A stretch of 18,638 bases of DNA from Bacteroidota bacterium (lineage in GTDB: Bacteria > Bacteroidota > Bacteroidia > Bacteroidales > VadinHA17), in NCBI GenBank assembly GCA_030613125.1, contig JAUWMO010000020.1:1-18638 (forward strand). Direction: 5' to 3'. The number at the start of each line of letters is the position of its first letter. Positions within the stretch are counted from its first letter, which is position 1. Positions 1 to 7,374 of the stretch are shown here, piece after piece. The notes below the pieces were generated by a model, which saw nothing but the letters and a program-made list of their open reading frames with translations, had not been told where the DNA came from and searched no databases. The translations under genes were made by a program, and so were the position numbers.

Positions 1-116
1 GCTGGGTCATGCGTTGCACAAAACAGGAAACAGCACATGCCAATAATTAACAATTATTTGTTGAAAATTTGGGAACTTAAATTTAATTATTAAAAAAATT
101 TACTTATATTTGTATT

Positions 117-177
117 AATCCACATTTGTGGAGGTGGAGGGTTGTATAGGCCCTTGCCCCGGAAACGGGGTTTTTTT
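117..177 (+). ncRNA. Candidate short structured RNA ending in an intrinsic terminator
   Basis: A perfect Bacteroidota -7 element, TATATTTG, lies at 105-112. Transcription from it would begin near 117-120 and stop at the terminator ending at 177, giving an RNA of about 60 nt. The stretch can fold into three consecutive hairpins: CCACA/TGTGG at 120-131, AGGG/CCCT at 138-154, and the terminator stem CCCCG/CGGGG at 157-170. Between the first two is a purine-rich run, GGAGGTGGAGGG. No open frame of useful length lies inside. No good -33 TTTG sits at the right distance, so the promoter is only half supported. The alternative is that this is the 3' untranslated tail of a gene left of the window. I do not recognise a known RNA family. 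Confidence 0.35.
157..177 (+). terminator. Intrinsic terminator at the left edge
   Basis: A five-base-pair GC stem (CCCCG 157-161, CGGGG 166-170) is closed by a GAAA tetraloop and followed at once by seven T residues (171-177). The T run is on the plus strand, so it ends a plus-strand transcript. It runs into the stop codon (176-178) of the minus-strand DUF3800 gene, so the two transcripts meet tail to tail with no spacer. Confidence 0.75.
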
Positions 178-958
178 ATGGTAATTTTTTAGCACCATAT
201 CCGTATATTTTACCTTCATATCTAAAAAACTTATCTTTTTCAAGAATTTTAATTATTTCATCTCCAAAAGTATTTTTACCGTCATCCATTTTAAATATTT
301 TTTTATAGAACCATCTGCGTGCTGGGTGAGCAATGAGATCTGCGATTTGCAAACCAGATATATTCGCTGTTTTTGGTTTAATTTTAAGTTCTTTTGATGT
401 TAAATGTTCCAACAAATCTTCAGAACTTAGATGATGCGTGCCATTATCTGTAATTTTTCTAAATGATTTTTTTAATCGCATATCTTCTTTACCACCTCTT
501 GATTCGAACATTACATCACCTTTTACATTATAAATGTTTAGGAATAACTTGAATCTTTCTATTAGTATTTCCTGACAATAATGATATGGATCATATTTCC
601 ATGTTGAATATCTTTCATCATGCTCCTTTTTGTCAATTATTACAGATATTACCTTATAGTCCCAGGATTTCAATTTATCTAATAATATTGTATTGAATCT
701 TTTTTCAATTTTAGGTTCTTTTAATATTGAAAATGGTGGCTTTTTATGAAGGATTTCTTTTCTATGAAATATAATAGGATCATCTGGATGTGAACTGAAA
801 AATTGCCTTTTTAAGTTCTCAATCTCAGGGTAAATGATTTTACTAACATAATCTAATTCAAAGATTACTCCAGTTAGGCATAAAAACCTTTGGTCTTCAT
901 GCGATGAGCTTTTTAGACTAGGATTGCCAACTTCATCTATATAGAGTCGATATTTAAT
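176..958 (-). CDS. DUF3800 family protein, probable ATT start
   Basis: The reading frame gives a 260-residue protein if it starts at the ATT codon at 958-956. DUF3800 proteins are predicted RNase H-fold nucleases, often found in accessory or defence-related neighbourhoods; biochemical roles are mostly unknown. The N-terminus reads (I/M)KYRLYIDEVGNP, matching the family's opening strand with acidic residues D8 and E9. An internal VMFESRG strand has E152, and the C-terminal motif GLQIADLIAHPARR (about 202-215) has D207. No in-frame ATG, GTG or TTG exists upstream of the TTG at 673-671. A start there would leave 165 residues and remove the first acidic motif. An in-frame TGA (964-962) lies two codons before the ATT. 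The gene is either translated from ATT or is a start-codon mutant of an otherwise intact frame. It is very AT-rich and begins 47 nt beyond the stop of the serine hydrolase gene on the same strand. Confidence 0.7.
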   Translation of the reverse strand: MKYRLYIDEVGNPSLKSSSHEDQRFLCLTGVIFELDYVSKIIYPEIENLKRQFFSSHPDDPIIFHRKEILHKKPPFSILKEPKIEKRFNTILLDKLKSWDYKVISVIIDKKEHDERYSTWKYDPYHYCQEILIERFKLFLNIYNVKGDVMFESRGGKEDMRLKKSFRKITDNGTHHLSSEDLLEHLTSKELKIKPKTANISGLQIADLIAHPARRWFYKKIFKMDDGKNTFGDEIIKILEKDKFFRYEGKIYGYGAKKLP

Positions 959-1005
959 TTGTCAGTATCTTAATATAGCATGTGCCATAACTTTTCTTTA
1001 TTTTA

Positions 1006-2370
1006 TCATCCCTTCTCAGGCAGGATTTTAATAATTTCTGAAAGGAATTGATTAAAATCGAAATTCTTGTGAGAATAACCTAACCTGACAACCACCAGGT
1101 CCCTTGAGGGAATAATAAAGACCCGTTGTCCCAGAAAACCATCTATGAAATACATATCTGCCGGAATATCCGGATATTTACCTTCCTTTTGTTGCAGCCA
1201 GAAATGAGCCCCATAAAATCCATGTGAATTAGGGGCTGGTTCACAGGTATAATCCACCCAGCCCGGTGGCAAAATGGTGTCTCCGGTAAAGATACCGTCA
1301 TTGAGGTAAAGTAAGCCAAACCTGGCCCAATCCCATGTAGAAGCAAAACAATAGGATGAGCCAACGAAAGTACCTGAACCATCAGTTTCAAATAATGTGT
1401 GCAGCATTCCAATCCGGTAAAACAACTCCGCGTATACGAACCGATGGTATTTTTCATCATCATTTATGGTTTTGCGGATTAAACCCGACAGGATATTAGT
1501 AGTGCCTCCTGAATAGTTCCATTTGGTACCAGGTTCATGTTCCAGATATGTTCCAATAGAAAATTTATACATATCATCACTATTGAAAAGCATCTTCGTC
1601 ACTTCTGAGATGTCAAAATAATTCTCCACCCAGTGAAGTCCATCATTCATCTGGAGCAGGTTATTGATGGTGATTTTACTGCGTTCATCATCTTTCCATT
1701 GCGGAATATCAGGTGTCTGAGCAAGATCTAGTTTCCCTTCCTTCACAAGTATTCCAACCATGGTATTGGTAATACTTTTAGCTTGTGACCAACCATGAAA
1801 GATGGTTTTATGATCGTATGTATCAAAGTATTTTTCTGCAATTAATACACCATCGTATACGACAGCAATTCCCAAAGACTTTCTGAATGGTTCTGAATTT
1901 GCCGGATCGATAGCTGCATCAAGTATGGCCTGGAGGCCCTCATAATCAATACCAGCAGGAAGCGTATCCGGGAGTATATCACCCATAGGCCAGGGGATAG
2001 TATCCTGGCTGTAACCCGGATCTGGCAGGGCAAAGGCTTTTTCCAGCAACTCTTCTTCTGTCATATCCAGTACCAGTACAGTACCAGGTCCCTCGCGGTA
2101 GATTGCTTTCCGCTTTGCCAGTCCCAGTACAGTGGCGGTAACCGATCTTTCATCATAATCCACCTTCATTTTCGCCAGACTGATTGGAAAAAAAGAGAGG
2201 TCTTCAGTACTGATCTGTTCGGGATCCTTAAAACAGACGAATACTCCCGAACACATACCTTTTGCAACATATCCGGTTATTATAGGAACTCTTGGCCATG
2301 CATAGAAGATTGCTATTACAATAGCCAGAATGAGTATAAAATACAGTGTTCTGAGAAGAAATTTTTTCAT
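1006..2370 (-). CDS. Membrane-anchored serine hydrolase (beta-lactamase / NylB-like)
   Basis: This 454-residue protein belongs to the beta-lactamase-related serine hydrolases (class C beta-lactamase, DD-peptidase and 6-aminohexanoate-dimer hydrolase fold). An N-terminal hydrophobic segment (about 5-24) with no lipobox suggests a membrane anchor or uncleaved signal, with the enzyme domain outside the cytoplasm. The catalytic SxxK motif is S195-Q-A-K198 in the context HGWSQAKSITN. The second motif is Y286-S-G in KWNYSGGTTN. The third is not a clean KTG; the nearest candidate is the DGFLGQRVFIIP strand near 410-421. A stretch of about 150 residues precedes the catalytic domain. The substrate cannot be told from sequence: amide, ester or peptidoglycan-peptide hydrolysis are all possible. 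It lies 37 nt downstream of folA and is probably cotranscribed with it. Confidence 0.85.
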   Translation of the reverse strand: MKKFLLRTLYFILILAIVIAIFYAWPRVPIITGYVAKGMCSGVFVCFKDPEQISTEDLSFFPISLAKMKVDYDERSVTATVLGLAKRKAIYREGPGTVLVLDMTEEELLEKAFALPDPGYSQDTIPWPMGDILPDTLPAGIDYEGLQAILDAAIDPANSEPFRKSLGIAVVYDGVLIAEKYFDTYDHKTIFHGWSQAKSITNTMVGILVKEGKLDLAQTPDIPQWKDDERSKITINNLLQMNDGLHWVENYFDISEVTKMLFNSDDMYKFSIGTYLEHEPGTKWNYSGGTTNILSGLIRKTINDDEKYHRFVYAELFYRIGMLHTLFETDGSGTFVGSSYCFASTWDWARFGLLYLNDGIFTGDTILPPGWVDYTCEPAPNSHGFYGAHFWLQQKEGKYPDIPADMYFIDGFLGQRVFIIPSRDLVVVRLGYSHKNFDFNQFLSEIIKILPEKG

Positions 2371-2407
2371 GACTTATTAAGTAATTTAAAATACTACAAT
2401 TCATGCA

Positions 2408-2899
2408 TTATTTTCTTTCATAAATATAAAAAGTATAATTGAACTTATTTCGTGAATCGGCTTTATGGAATTCTTCTGAAACAATTTTCCAGTTATTAAA
2501 ATTCAATTCAGGAAAATATGTGTCTCCCTCAATTTTGGTTTCAATTATGGTAAGATATATCCTGTCTGTTATATCCAGAGTTGCTTTATAAATCTCCCCT
2601 CCTCCAACAATGAAAGCCTCAGCTTCACCCTGGTCTTTTGCATACTGAAGAGCTTCATCAATGGAATGAACAACTATACATCCGGGAGCTACATATTTTT
2701 TCTTCCCGGTAACCACAATATTCACCCTGTTTGGAAGAGCCCTGCCATTAGCCTCGTAATTTTTCCTTCCCATGATTATATGCCTTCCCCTTGTAATTCT
2801 GAAAAAATAAGCCAGGTCATCAGGCATATGCCACGGGAGACGATTATCCACACCGATTAACCGGTTTTGGGACATTGCAGCTATCTGTGAGATGACCAT
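2408..2899 (-). CDS. folA: Dihydrofolate reductase
   Basis: This 163-residue protein has the full length of bacterial DHFR, which reduces dihydrofolate to tetrahydrofolate with NADPH and is the trimethoprim target. The substrate-site motif NRLPWHMPDDLAYF (19-32) contains the catalytic acid at D28, equivalent to D27 of the E. coli enzyme. The NADPH-binding motif FIVGGGEIY is at 96-104, with a GRKNYEA strand near 44-50 and GDTYFP at 125-130. The ATG at 2899 is well placed because the first beta strand (VISQIAAM) starts directly after it. The gene sits between the POT transporter (32 nt upstream) and the serine hydrolase (37 nt downstream) on the same strand. No thyA is nearby, although thyA is a common folA partner. 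Confidence 0.97.
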   Translation of the reverse strand: MVISQIAAMSQNRLIGVDNRLPWHMPDDLAYFFRITRGRHIIMGRKNYEANGRALPNRVNIVVTGKKKYVAPGCIVVHSIDEALQYAKDQGEAEAFIVGGGEIYKATLDITDRIYLTIIETKIEGDTYFPELNFNNWKIVSEEFHKADSRNKFNYTFYIYERK

Positions 2900-2931
2900 A
2901 AACGGACAGAATAAAAAATATCTTTATAAAA

Positions 2932-4374
2932 TTAATAATTATCAGCAGTGTTGGAATTTACCTGACCACCTTTAAGAAGAAAACGGTCGTAAAGGAATAA
3001 TGCAAGAGCAGCCCCAACAGCAATTCCCGAATATAAAATCCAGATTTTGTCAGGGTTATATTTATCAAAAAGAAACTTTGTAAGTTCCTGTTGGGTTAAT
3101 CCCATTAAATCAGCAGCCCTGTTGAAATAGTCAGTTCTTGTGAATTGTTCTGAAATTTGCTGGATATCCAATCCTCTTGCTAATACTTCATTTTTGAGAA
3201 GAGTAAATTTCTCAGCCACATTTGCATACAGGTCCCCTGAAAGATAACCTGCAAATTTATGGCCGGCAGCTAAAGGCAGGAAGGAGGTTCCCATGTAAAG
3301 AGCTTTTTTATCTGCGGGTGCAATTCTGCCAATGTATTCAGTAAATTTGGGAGAGCTGGCCATTTCGCCCACAGCAAAAATCAGGATTCCAAATATTGCA
3401 ATCCACGGATTTTGACCGGTAAACATGAAAAGTAAACCAATGGATAAAATTAATATCCCGGTAATCATGGCATTCATGGGTCTGTGCTTCATAGCAATGG
3501 TTGAAATCCAAAGCTGTAATACAATAATAAAAAATGCATCCAGGCTGGTAACCGTAACAGCCGTTATGGTTCCCGGTGCAAGTCCAAGAAAGAAAGACAA
3601 GCGATCAAGATCAACCCAATCGTCTAAGAATACCGGGAATGAATAATAGAGCTGGTTAAAGGCCGTCCAGAATCCGGCCATAATAATTAAAAACAGAAGG
3701 TATTTGAAATCTGTTAGTGTAATAAAAATATTTTTCAGAGCCTTCCAGACATTCAGAATAAATGAATCGGTGGTTTTTTCCCTGCCAGGCTCTTTAAAAA
3801 AGAAAAAAACAATGATAAAATTTATCCCTATTGTTAACATAGACATATAAAAAACCAGGTCCCAACTAGTTTTGTAAATAAGTCCGGAAATAAAAGGACC
3901 TATGAATCCTCCAATATTGATCATCATATAAAAAATACCAAATCCGATTGAAGAAGATTCTTTATCGGTAGTTTTGGCAATCATGGCAGAAATTATCGGC
4001 TTGAACAATGCACCGGCAAATGCCAGAAATATATAAGCAAAATAGATTGCCTCATATGATTCTAGATTCCCGACCATAAAATAGCCAATAACATAGGAGA
4101 TAAATGATAGGACCAAGACTTTCTTATATCCAATTCGATCAGCTATAGCACCTGTTATCAATGGAAGAAAGTAAAGCAACATGGTACCCGTCCCCATGAT
4201 GGCCCCCTTTTGTGCCTGGGTAAATCCAGCGGCGCCGGTATCTTTTGAGAGGGTAAGGTATAGGGCAAAGGCGTTGTAAAAACCATACCAGGCCCACCGT
4301 TCAAAAAATTCCATAATATTTGAAACCCAAAACACTCTGGGAAAACTTCTAATGACCTGCTTGAATGCACTCAT
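2932..4374 (-). CDS. POT/PTR2-family peptide transporter (MFS)
   Basis: The 480-residue protein has about twelve or more hydrophobic segments and the signatures of the proton-coupled oligopeptide transporter family. The ExxER motif of helix 1 is E22-FF-E25-R26. The second signature FYxxIN is F148-YMM-I152-N153. A conserved helix-4 FKP has K125. The MFS cytoplasmic loop motif reads GAIADRIGYKK (about 75-85). These residues support proton-driven uptake of di- and tripeptides across the inner membrane. The exact substrate is inferred from the family, and some bacterial members have divergent specificity. It is the first gene of a probable minus-strand transcript with folA and the serine hydrolase. 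I see no clear -33/-7 promoter in the 148 nt upstream. Confidence 0.9.
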   Translation of the reverse strand: MSAFKQVIRSFPRVFWVSNIMEFFERWAWYGFYNAFALYLTLSKDTGAAGFTQAQKGAIMGTGTMLLYFLPLITGAIADRIGYKKVLVLSFISYVIGYFMVGNLESYEAIYFAYIFLAFAGALFKPIISAMIAKTTDKESSSIGFGIFYMMINIGGFIGPFISGLIYKTSWDLVFYMSMLTIGINFIIVFFFFKEPGREKTTDSFILNVWKALKNIFITLTDFKYLLFLIIMAGFWTAFNQLYYSFPVFLDDWVDLDRLSFFLGLAPGTITAVTVTSLDAFFIIVLQLWISTIAMKHRPMNAMITGILILSIGLLFMFTGQNPWIAIFGILIFAVGEMASSPKFTEYIGRIAPADKKALYMGTSFLPLAAGHKFAGYLSGDLYANVAEKFTLLKNEVLARGLDIQQISEQFTRTDYFNRAADLMGLTQQELTKFLFDKYNPDKIWILYSGIAVGAALALFLYDRFLLKGGQVNSNTADNY

Positions 4375-4522
4375 TATAACAATAAACTTGCCTGATGCTT
4401 TATGAAGCCGTAAAAATAAGATTTGGCAACGAATAATAAAGAATACTCTTTCATACTAAAAACACATCCGGAGGAAAGCAGTTAACCGGAATATATTTTT
4501 TTTGTAACACTATAAAATCTGC

Positions 4523-5149
4523 TCAATTCTTCTTATAAAAATAGGCCTTTTTTTCTTTTATACTATCATAAGTAACTACACCTGAAGAACCTTTCTGAAG
4601 GAAAAAACTCAGAATTGCAAAATCACCAATGCACATGGTACCATGTGCAACCAAAGTACACAGGAAACTATATGAATATGGTCCGGGCAGGAAATAAAAA
4701 AGATATAACAATAATCCACTAATTATCAAAAAGGGTGCAATTGCTATACTTATTATCTCATTAAATCCTGTGACATAACCATCAGCAGTAACATAAAATA
4801 TATATTGTGAAAGGTTGATGCCAAACCTAATTTTTCGGGCACCACACAATTTATACATAAAAGCATGTACTAATTCATGTATTGGAATTAGTATTATAGG
4901 AAAGATAATAAACCCTGACAGAAAAATACCTAAAATGTTAGACCAGGAAATTAATTCGGCTGAAAAAAATACTAAAAACTCATAAAATGAAAAGAGTAGA
5001 AAGAAAATATTTCCCAGGAAAAAAGTGAATGTTGCAAAATTTCTTTTTTTGATATTCGAGAAAACAAAGGGTACAACATCATCATAAGATAGTACATGGA
5101 TCAAATGATATTTATTATTTGATGATATTTCTTCAGCACTGATCTTCAC
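4523..5149 (-). CDS. DUF3267 membrane zinc-metalloprotease-like protein
   Basis: This 208-residue integral membrane protein contains the zincin motif HELVH (H91, E92, H95) at the end of a hydrophobic segment. H169 and a GD motif (G175-D176) follow in a later helix. This is the arrangement of DUF3267, a family of predicted membrane-embedded metalloproteases related to site-2-type enzymes. Hydrophobic segments lie near 40-63, 70-90, 130-153 and 162-184. The start is GTG at 5149: the frame has no in-frame ATG just upstream, and the protein begins sensibly there. No substrate can be named. It is divergent from the DUF4294 gene across 233 nt. A TATATTTG -7 box overlapped by a dyad lies 24 nt upstream of the start. 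Confidence 0.82.
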   Translation of the reverse strand: MKISAEEISSNNKYHLIHVLSYDDVVPFVFSNIKKRNFATFTFFLGNIFFLLFSFYEFLVFFSAELISWSNILGIFLSGFIIFPIILIPIHELVHAFMYKLCGARKIRFGINLSQYIFYVTADGYVTGFNEIISIAIAPFLIISGLLLYLFYFLPGPYSYSFLCTLVAHGTMCIGDFAILSFFLQKGSSGVVTYDSIKEKKAYFYKKN

Positions 5150-5163
5150 TACATTATAATATT

Positions 5164-5180
5164 ATTTGTTTACAAATATA
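5164..5180 (-). promoter_or_regulatory. Candidate -7 element with overlapping dyad upstream of the DUF3267 gene
   Basis: Read on the minus strand, TATATTTG (5180-5173) matches the Bacteroidota -7 consensus TAnnTTTG exactly, 24 nt before the GTG start. The dyad ATTTGT-N2-ACAAAT (5164-5177) overlaps its downstream half and the expected transcription start. That would suit an operator that blocks initiation, though a 6-bp dyad in AT-rich DNA can arise by chance. No convincing -33 element is visible. Confidence 0.35.
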
Positions 5181-5340
5181 TGTCATCTGCAGGAAAGTTA
5201 TATTTAAACCCATATTATTATTTTTACATACATAATGATTTATTAAATAACTGGTATAATCCAACCTAAACTTCTCTAACTCACACAAATCTATCCTAAA
5301 TATTGTGGTATGGAGGCGAATCACTAATTTTACATATGAT

Positions 5341-5374
5341 TTTGGTATACTTATTGAATTCTGATATACGTTTT
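5341..5374 (+). promoter_or_regulatory. Weak candidate promoter for the DUF4294 gene
   Basis: TTTG at 5341-5344 is followed after 22 nt by TACGTTTT (5367-5374), which matches TAnnTTTG at seven of eight positions. Transcription would start only a few bases before the ATG at 5383, giving an almost leaderless message. The match is imperfect, so this is tentative. Confidence 0.3.
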
Positions 5375-5382
5375 TAACACAA

Positions 5383-5994
5383 ATGATCAGATTATTTCAA
5401 ATATTACTTTTAATACTTTTGATGAGTGGGCAACTGGTCGCACAGGGAAAGACTAAACCCGATACTTCAAAATATAACGATATTAAGATTGCTCCGCTGA
5501 TAAACGTTGATGGAGACACAATTCCGCAACTTAAGATCCCGGAAGTTAAAGTTTATTCACGACCAAAATTTAAAAGCCGGAAGCAAGCCAGAAGGTATAG
5601 CAGGCTGGTAAAAAACGTAAAAAAAGTATATCCCTATGCTATATTTATTAAACTCAAAATAGATGAAATCAATATACACCTGCAAACATTAGATGATGAT
5701 AGGGAAAAGAAAAAATTTATTCGCCAGGTACAAAGGGAAATAACTGCAGAGTTTGAAGATGATGTGAGGCATATGACCTTTTCACAGGGTAAGATCCTGA
5801 TCAAACTGGTTGACCGTGAAACTGGTGAAACCTCATATGACTGGCTGAAGGAGCTAAAAGGAGACCTGTTTGCAGGCTTTTGGCAGGCTGTAGCAAGAAT
5901 TTTTGGTTCAAACCTGAAAATGGAATTTGACGCCCAGGGTGAAGATATATTGATCGATCAGATTGTGAGGATGATTGATGCCGGTTTGATATAA
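5383..5994 (+). CDS. DUF4294 exported protein
   Basis: This 203-residue protein belongs to DUF4294, a family found almost only in Bacteroidota and without a known function. A signal peptide of about 20 residues (ending LVAQG) indicates export to the periplasm or envelope. The mature part begins with a variable linker rich in K and P, then a basic stretch (KSRKQARRYSRL, about 64-75). The conserved core follows, with KKVYPYA, GKILIKLVDRETG and SYDWLKELKGDLFAGFWQ. No catalytic motif is evident. The length is normal and the frame intact. It converges on the DUF3127 gene with the 40-bp palindrome between them. Confidence 0.85.
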   Translation: MIRLFQILLLILLMSGQLVAQGKTKPDTSKYNDIKIAPLINVDGDTIPQLKIPEVKVYSRPKFKSRKQARRYSRLVKNVKKVYPYAIFIKLKIDEINIHLQTLDDDREKKKFIRQVQREITAEFEDDVRHMTFSQGKILIKLVDRETGETSYDWLKELKGDLFAGFWQAVARIFGSNLKMEFDAQGEDILIDQIVRMIDAGLI

Positions 5995-6010
5995 TCAAAT
6001 AGAAGTAATA

Positions 6011-6050
6011 AAAACTACGTATTAAACTACGTAGTTTAATACGTAGTTTT
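6011..6050. terminator. Perfect 40-bp palindrome, probable bidirectional terminator
   Basis: Every base of 6011-6050 pairs with its partner about the centre between 6030 and 6031, with no mismatch and no spacer. The ends are AAAAC...GTTTT, so each strand presents a stem followed by a short T run. Each arm carries the 10-mer AAACTACGTA twice on one strand (6012-6021, 6024-6033) and its complement twice in mirror position (6028-6037, 6040-6049). It fills most of the 59-nt gap between the convergent DUF4294 and DUF3127 genes, which fits a shared terminator. The T runs are only four long, so termination strength is uncertain. Confidence 0.7.
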
Positions 6051-6053
6051 CTG

Positions 6054-6437
6054 CTAAAACGGAAGATCGTTGTCTTCATCCCCAACAGAAGGTGGCGCAT
6101 CAGTTTCCCCCGGAAAAGGCACATCCATTTCACTATCCTCCTGAAAAGATTCTTTTTCAATTCTCCAGGCAGCCAGGTTAGTGAAATAATTAACCCTTCC
6201 ATCACGTTCCCAACGATTTCCTCTGATATTAAAAGTGATCTTCACCAGCTCATTTAATTTAAAAGAATCGATCAGGTTGCAACGGTCCTGGGTTAATTGA
6301 AACTTAATACAATCAGTGAATTCGCTTCCACCTGTAGTTTCAGTTTTCTCTATTACAAATTCACGTTTCCTGAAACTGTCACTGACTTGTACTGTATCAA
6401 AAATTTCAATTAATTTCCCGCTTAATTCAAATACCAT
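6054..6437 (-). CDS. DUF3127 protein with SSB-like acidic C-terminal tip
   Basis: This 127-residue protein belongs to DUF3127, a small Bacteroidota family with an OB-fold-like beta-rich core. The core runs from residue 1 to about 95, with FELSGKLIEIFDTVQVSDSF at the start and NRWERDGRVNYFTNL near 74-87. The last 30 residues are a disordered acidic tail ending GDEDNDLPF. That closely resembles the C-terminal tip of single-stranded DNA-binding protein (consensus DDDIPF), which recruits repair and replication enzymes. A second, internal copy of the pattern, EMDVPF, is at 103-108. A DNA- or nucleoprotein-related role is therefore plausible but inferred; no enzymatic motif is present. The gene is separated from mnmD upstream by 177 nt, so it may have its own promoter, although none is clear. 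Confidence 0.85.
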   Translation of the reverse strand: MVFELSGKLIEIFDTVQVSDSFRKREFVIEKTETTGGSEFTDCIKFQLTQDRCNLIDSFKLNELVKITFNIRGNRWERDGRVNYFTNLAAWRIEKESFQEDSEMDVPFPGETDAPPSVGDEDNDLPF

Positions 6438-6614
6438 GGTCGCAAGTATTTTTTGTTTTATGTTTAATAATGGTTGTACGAAATTAGGATATTTTCAGTA
6501 AAAGTAAATAAATCCTTCCAGAATATTATTCAGGGAATATTCCGGTTGAAATTGTACGTTTTAAATCTCTTTTATCGATGGTAAATCCGGTTGTTTTAAG
6601 TTCAATATGCCAGT

Positions 6615-7280
6615 TTAGTTTGCAGGCAACCAAGCCCTTAGCATCTCCCTTTTACCTGGAGGGCCTGGTATTCTTTCCAACTTAAATCCAACAGCGGCCA
6701 GTGTTCTTCGAACTGAACCTTTCGAACTATATGTGGTCAGGATCCCTCCGGGATTCATTGCTTTGATGATCTTTTGGAAATTAGTTTTATCCCACATTTC
6801 AGGCTGTACTTCAGGACTAAAAGCATCAAAGTAAATTAGATCAAACCTCTCCTTCAAATTAAGCTTCAAAAGATCTATTTTCATTTTCTTCAGGTTAAAA
6901 TAATCAGAGATCTGACATATTTCCCCCCATGGGATTTCATGAATCTTTTTAAAAAGCTGTTCAGAGTCAGGGCCTAAAATCTCCGGATAGTTCAAAGCAG
7001 TAAGTATTGAATCCTCCAAAGGATATTTTTCTACAGCATAATAGTTTATTTTGATGAATTTTTTTTCAGCTTCAAGACCGGTTAAAAGAGTATTTAGTCC
7101 GGTGCCAAGGCCTATTTCAAGAAGTGTCAATTCAGGTTTATTAAAATACAATAAGCCGGATTGTATGAAAACATGTTTTGATTCCGTAAGAGCTCCAAAA
7201 CTTGAGTGAAAACTTTCTTTCAGATCATCATGAAAAACAGTATGTGATCCGTCATTGGTTTTCTTGATTAAACGTTTCAT
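6615..7280 (-). CDS. mnmD: tRNA (mnm5s2U34) methyltransferase, stand-alone MnmD
   Basis: The 221-residue protein matches the methyltransferase half of E. coli MnmC, which uses S-adenosylmethionine to form 5-methylaminomethyl-2-thiouridine at the tRNA wobble position 34. The family-specific N-terminal motif is ESFHSSFGALTESKHVFI. The SAM-binding loop LEIGLGTGLN is near 54-63. The catalytic-site motif YFDAFSPEVQPEMW is near 150-163. The C-terminal signature TYSSKGSVRRTL plus PGPPGKREML is present. The FAD-dependent oxidase domain of MnmC is absent, so this is the MnmD-only form found in many bacteria. It is divergent from the TonB-dependent receptor gene, with 146 nt between them. Confidence 0.92.
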   Translation of the reverse strand: MKRLIKKTNDGSHTVFHDDLKESFHSSFGALTESKHVFIQSGLLYFNKPELTLLEIGLGTGLNTLLTGLEAEKKFIKINYYAVEKYPLEDSILTALNYPEILGPDSEQLFKKIHEIPWGEICQISDYFNLKKMKIDLLKLNLKERFDLIYFDAFSPEVQPEMWDKTNFQKIIKAMNPGGILTTYSSKGSVRRTLAAVGFKLERIPGPPGKREMLRAWLPAN

Positions 7281-7374
7281 GCTGATTATAACATTCCTCC
7301 TAAAAATAAGAAAAAAAGAATAAGTCCCTGATAAAATTACAAAAAAACATAAGCATTTGAAAAAGCAAGGAAAC

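Noticed and set aside
1..93. Frame 1 is open from the window edge to a stop at 91-93; the other two plus frames stop at 43-45 and 46-48.
   Set aside because: The longest gives only 30 residues with no recognisable family, so I cannot say which, if any, is the tail of a gene to the left.
33..985. The 8-mer GCACATGC (33-40) recurs inverted at 978-985, bracketing the DUF3800 gene.
   Set aside because: The match does not extend past eight bases, and the bases flanking it differ; chance is the simplest explanation, and no mobile-element ends or target duplication are seen.
1143..1463. A 106-codon minus-strand frame inside the serine hydrolase gene.
   Set aside because: It overlaps the catalytic domain in another frame, with composition unlike a real protein and no family resemblance.
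4467..4490. TCCGG/CCGGA inverted repeat followed by a short T run on the minus strand, downstream of the DUF3267 gene.
   Set aside because: The stem is only 5 bp with a 14-nt loop and the T run is displaced by GTG, so it is too weak to call a terminator.
6521..6543. GAATATT/AATATTC inverted repeat and the overlapping palindrome GGAATATTCC between mnmD and the DUF3127 gene.
   Set aside because: It is AT-rich, short and lacks a T run or a nearby promoter element; not distinguishable from chance.
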